A DNA stretch of 10,974 nt, taken from assembly GCA_016721085.1 (NCBI GenBank), contig JADKJI010000052.1:1-10974 (forward strand), read 5' to 3'. The stretch comes from Chitinophagaceae bacterium. GTDB taxonomy: Bacteria; Bacteroidota; Bacteroidia; Chitinophagales; Chitinophagaceae. How positions within the stretch are numbered: position 1 is the stretch's first letter; each line of letters starts with the position of its first letter. This document shows positions 8,399 to 10,974 of the stretch, in pieces. A program made the position numbers and the translations under genes. Below the pieces are notes generated by a model. It saw only the letters and a program-made list of their open reading frames with translations. It did no database searches and was not told where the DNA came from.

Positions 8399-8920
8399 GG
8401 CTGTTCCATTTGGTGATCCAATCATTGTATATAAAATCAGGCAAAGTAAAGCCAGCCCCTCTTGTCATTGAAAACCGGGCACCCTTCGAAGGTGTCATTA
8501 GCTTTCGACACCAGATTCCTTGTTGCAAACAATATTCCTCAACAGGCGCCCAGAAGGATTTGCCACCTGCTGTCCGAATTTTGAAGCTAACCCAGTATCT
8601 GTATATTCTCCAAGAATTTTCCTATGCTCTTCATTCTGTGGGTGTGCATCTAAGATCACAGATAAAAGATCTGTAAGTGCCACTTCCTTTTTTCTGCAAT
8701 ATATCTTCCATTGGATATGCGTTTGACTCCTTAAACCTTCATCGTCAAACATTCGAGGTAACAGATCCCAGAAATAGTTATTGTCCACACGCCCATAAAA
8801 CCATTCTGCATAGTTCCCTTCTGGCCATTCCGGATTAAATGTACCTACGATCAAAGTCTTGGGCATATGGTCCAAAATTTGCAAGTTCAAATCTTGCTGA
8901 AACTTATGATTGCAGGCCAT
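8391..8920 (-). CDS. Uracil-DNA-glycosylase-superfamily protein; one frameshift
   Basis: The product is predicted to bind or excise an altered base in DNA. The first frame gives MACNHKFQQDLNLQILDHMP, then TLIVGTFNPEW with motif 1 GTFNP at residues 26-30, comparable to GINPG of MUG/TDG, and FYGRVDNNYFW (41-51), comparable to the NxFW segment of MUG and family-6 enzymes. The annotated-looking stop at 8498-8500 is premature. Adding one A to the AAAA near 8579-8582 continues the protein as IRTAGGKSFWAPVEEYC and on to LMTPSKGARFSM (TPSKGAR at about 143-149, comparable to MPSSSAR motif 2), ending at a TGA at 8391-8393. That gives 176 residues, typical for the superfamily. The gene starts 5 bp after the nuclease-like gene and overlaps hsdR by 8 bp. 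Substrate and activity are unknown. Confidence 0.7.
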
Positions 8921-8925
8921 ACTCG

Positions 8926-9666
8926 TTAACTTAAATACTCCAAAATATGCTTCTTAACAATTTCCAAATCAACGACCTTATCCTCATTATTTTTCCATTT
9001 GAACGACACGGAAATGCTGAATAGGAAATATCAATTACCGAATTCCACGCTTCGGTAAAACCGTCCGTTTTAGTTTATCATACATTTTGCGTTGCATACC
9101 ACGATTAACTCCGCTAACTGTAATTTTATCAGGCTTATCGAAATGCTTTATTGATTTGCTATGTTGCTGTTCATTAAACTCTACAACCAGATTCAGCGAT
9201 TCGTAATATACATCAACCGGCAGTTTTCTGCCAGAATCACCAAGGAGAAAGTCAAAACGATGCTGCCTGCTTCCCTTAATTCCCAGGTGCTGATCACAAA
9301 GGTCTATTATATAATACTCATCACTATTTTTTCGACCGGCTGAACCTGCCTTCTTTTTTGAAATTAGTTGTAAGGAAACAGATTTTAATATATTAACTTT
9401 CCCCTCATTTGCAGTTCTTCCAAAAAACCAGGTGGTACTTTTCGTTTTTCTTTCAGCCACAACATAAGGTATCATTGATAACTGATTATCCTTATCTAAT
9501 TTTAAGGATATTCCGGATCGGCAACCCATTTTTCTCGTCTTTAGGGAAAATGCCTGCGTATAAAATATGGCATTAGGTCTTTGGCTGGAATGTTCTTAAC
9601 CGACTTGTTTTGTTCAAGGTACTTTTGAATCACCATATTGATATATGAAATTTTATCCATATTCAT
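8926..9666 (-). CDS. Putative restriction-endonuclease-fold protein between hsdS and hsdR; four frameshifts
   Basis: The reconstructed protein has about 246 residues. The ATG at 9666 overlaps the hsdS stop as ATGA. The N-terminal part reads MNMDKISYINMVIQKYL, then, after a frame change near 9550-9565, FPKDEKNGLPIRNILK, then, after an extra A near 9500-9505, LDKDNQLSMIPYVVAERK and TKSTTWFFGR. The C-terminal domain has FDFLLGD, LPVDVYYESLNLVVEF, NEQQHSKSIKHFDK, SGVNRGMQRKMYDKLKR. The D-x(n)-VEF-NEQQH arrangement resembles PD-(D/E)xK or Vsr-like nuclease cores; this is a motif-level inference. A stop at 9035-9037 is premature: missing bases near 9038 and near 9000 lead through VIDISYSAFPC and SFKWKNNEDKVVDLEIV to a TAA at 8926-8928, 5 bp before the glycosylase-like gene. 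Possible alternatives are a non-catalytic DNA-binding factor. Likely cytoplasmic. Confidence 0.6.
9663..9666 (-). other. ATGA overlap, hsdS stop and nuclease-like gene start
   Basis: The hsdS TGA (9665-9663) and the next ATG (9666-9664) share four bases, a classical translational coupling signal. It fixes the start of the nuclease-like gene. Confidence 0.75.
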
Positions 9667-10890
9667 ACCAACCTTGTATTACCGGTGAGTAGTTCCTGCA
9701 TCATGCCCTGCTTAAGTTGTTGATATTTTGCCAGGCTTTTCTCCAACAACTTAATCTCATTTTCCATGTAAGACAAAGTTTTAGCTATTTCTGTTTGTTC
9801 ATTTATTGAAGTTGGATAATCTACCACTATGGATTCAATTTGCCTGCCACTAACATTTGGCTGGGCACTCCTGTGCTAGTACTTTAAGAGTCCAGCTCGA
9901 AATTTATGACCTTGTACTAAATGAGATATAAATTCAATGAATTTTTCTATTGTCATTAACACAGAATTTACCAACCCGTTGGTTAATATAAGCCAATTTA
10001 TTTTCTGTATAAATACCAATCTTTCCAGTTGTAGCTCCAGACATAGCAATTAATACATCTTCTCTTGAAGCACAAAAAGCATCAGGTAAGCCAATATCCT
10101 CATATCTAACACAATTTCTGAGAGAGACTTCACTTTCGACAACATCGGATATTCTTATGACTGGTATACCAATATCTTTAAACACTCCGCTTTTAAAAGC
10201 ATATCCTCCTCGAATATATATAATATTACCCCAGAAGTGAATTAATCACCCACCCCTCCTTCGGCCTCAGCAACTCCTGCATTGCCCCCTGCTTAATGGC
10301 TTTCTTTTTCTCAATCAGTTTCTCCAGTCCGGCTATCAGGTGGTCCATATCGCTGAGGGCAGTGGCAATGGCGGTTTGTTCGGCAGTTGTGGGGAAGAGG
10401 AATTAACACATTACCTAATTGACTTGCGCTTATATGTACAACGGCATCCCCTTGGCCCCTACTTGCTTTTTGTTTCTGAACAAAAGAAGCATTTAATAAA
10501 TATCCAAAAAACAATGAGTCTCCACTTTCAGGAGAAAGAATAACAATATCACCACCAGCATACGCTTCTACTCTTAATATAAATAAGCAATACATTTCCC
10601 GATTTCTTCTTTCGTCTCACCTGATCCGGCAAATAGAATGTCTCCTACTCCTATTTTTTTTGCGCTAAGAGAGATTTCTTTTGAAATAAAAGAATAAAAC
10701 TCCCTTAAGTAATAATTATGCCGTGTATAGATTTCACCATATCTGACACATGGAATGTCACCGCTTAAGCTTCATCTTTTTTTAATCCCTGTACCTTTTG
10801 AAAACTTACCAGTTTGTTGAAACAACTTCACATCCCAATCCTTCGGAATCACCCCAATCTCTGTTTGTTTATACTCATTTTTAATTCCAT
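9663..10890 (-). CDS. hsdS: Type I restriction-modification specificity subunit (HsdS); many frameshifts
   Basis: HsdS recognises the bipartite DNA target for HsdM and HsdR. Reconstructed length is about 409 residues. TRD1: EYKQTEIGVIPKDWDV, SGDIPCVRYGEIYT, KKIGVGDILFAGSGETKEEI, VEAYAGGDIVILSPE. Central conserved region: AEQTAIATALSDMDH to KQGAMQELL. TRD2: YIRGGYAFKSGVFKDIGIPV, IRISDV, VLIAMSGATTGKIGIY, AYINQRVGKF. C-terminal conserved region: NEQTEIAKTLSYMEN to KQGMMQELLTGNTRLV. The preferred start is the ATG at 10890 (MELKNEYKQ if one A is added to the run at 10877-10881); the alternative is the ATG at 10918, in frame without correction. Nine frame changes are inferred, including two compensating pairs near 10767-10781 and 9868-9880. 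Either the assembly is poor here or hsdS is dead; conserved text on both sides of every break favours the former. Confidence 0.9.
9684..9803 (-). repeat. HsdS C-terminal conserved region (protein-level repeat copy 2)
   Basis: The coding strand reads NEQTEIAKTLSYMEN, a coiled helix, then KYQQLKQGMMQELLTG. It is the partner of the central region; the two pack as an antiparallel coiled coil in HsdS structures. Confidence 0.75.
10268..10385 (-). repeat. HsdS central conserved region (protein-level repeat copy 1)
   Basis: The coding strand reads AEQTAIATALSDMDH, a coiled helix, then KKKAIKQGAMQELL. It is the spacer helix between the two target-recognition domains and matches copy 2 at 9684-9803 in order and spacing. 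Confidence 0.75.
10881..10890 (-). other. Start/stop overlap at the upstream gene-hsdS junction
   Basis: ATGGAATTAA holds the preferred hsdS start and the reconstructed stop of the upstream gene. It is valid only if one A is missing from each of two nearby A runs. Confidence 0.4.
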
Positions 10891-10974
10891 ACAAACCCCA
10901 TTTTAGCCAAGTGAGCATTTACCTTTTCCTCAATTTACTCACTTCCTCAAGTTGTTTGGGCAATAGCGTTTCGT
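10881..10974 (-). CDS. C-terminal end of the gene upstream of hsdS, probably hsdM (partial)
   Basis: The operon continues out of the window. The frame from the right edge reads ETLLPKQLEEVSKLRKR and stops at 10919-10921. If the AAAA near 10922-10926 lacks one A, it continues KKVNAHLAKMGFVWN to a TAA at 10881-10883, overlapping the hsdS ATG by 10 bp (ATGGAATTAA). The second reading is preferred because it gives both a natural end and the common HsdS start MELKNEYKQTEIG. A helical tail ending in LxxMGF-aromatic fits HsdM, and hsdM is normally next to hsdS, but about 30 residues are too few to identify the gene. Orphan genes of the fic or DUF1016 type also occur in this position. Confidence 0.5.

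Noticed and set aside
8410..8726. Two overlapping plus-strand open frames of 88 and 68 codons
   Set aside because: Both are antisense to the glycosylase-like gene, whose reconstructed frame has clear UDG motifs.

Overview
The window looks like an accessory (defence-type) region of a bacterial chromosome, most likely from a Bacteroidota. The reasons are moderate: an AT-rich composition judged by eye, starts mostly without a Shine-Dalgarno sequence, and protein sequences (HsdR, HsdS, YgjP-like protein) that read like those of Bacteroidota. No rRNA, tRNA, CRISPR array, IS element or transposase was seen.

Left part, plus strand (1-3837). The end of an unrecognised gene (to 333) is followed by two small broken genes (306-643, 651-840). 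Next comes a two-gene unit: an SMC/RecF-like ATPase of the DUF3696 type (870-2494, one frameshift) and an intact 319-codon protein starting on GTG one base after the ATPase stop (2496-3455). The second protein carries an HDR...GRG motif that may mark a phospholipase-D-like fold. An ATPase with a private partner beside a restriction system is a plausible undescribed two-gene defence module. A small broken accessory gene (3515-3837) closes this half. The two halves are convergent, meeting in a gene-poor gap at 3838-4034.

Right part, minus strand (10974 down to 4035). This is one tightly packed operon for a type I restriction-modification system with passengers. In transcription order it reads: the C-terminus of a gene that is probably hsdM (partial), hsdS, a restriction-endonuclease-fold protein, a uracil-DNA-glycosylase-superfamily protein, hsdR, a YgjP/DUF45 zinc metallopeptidase, and a small protein with a degenerate zincin-like motif. 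Junctions are overlaps or gaps of a few bases (10-bp overlap, 4-bp overlap, 5-bp gap, 8-bp overlap, 1-bp overlap, then 34 bp), so the genes are almost certainly co-transcribed and translationally coupled. HsdS sets the target, HsdM (mostly outside the window) methylates, and HsdR translocates and cuts. The glycosylase-like and nuclease-like passengers between hsdS and hsdR could extend the system to modified or damaged DNA; that is inference.

A caution covers the whole window. About two dozen single-base frame changes interrupt otherwise conserved genes, mainly in A or G runs. Reading across them restores full-length proteins with intact motifs and tight gene junctions. This looks more like uncorrected sequencing or assembly indels than gene decay, though true pseudogenes cannot be excluded, particularly at 306-840 and 3515-3837. 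Coordinates below are for the reconstructed genes.
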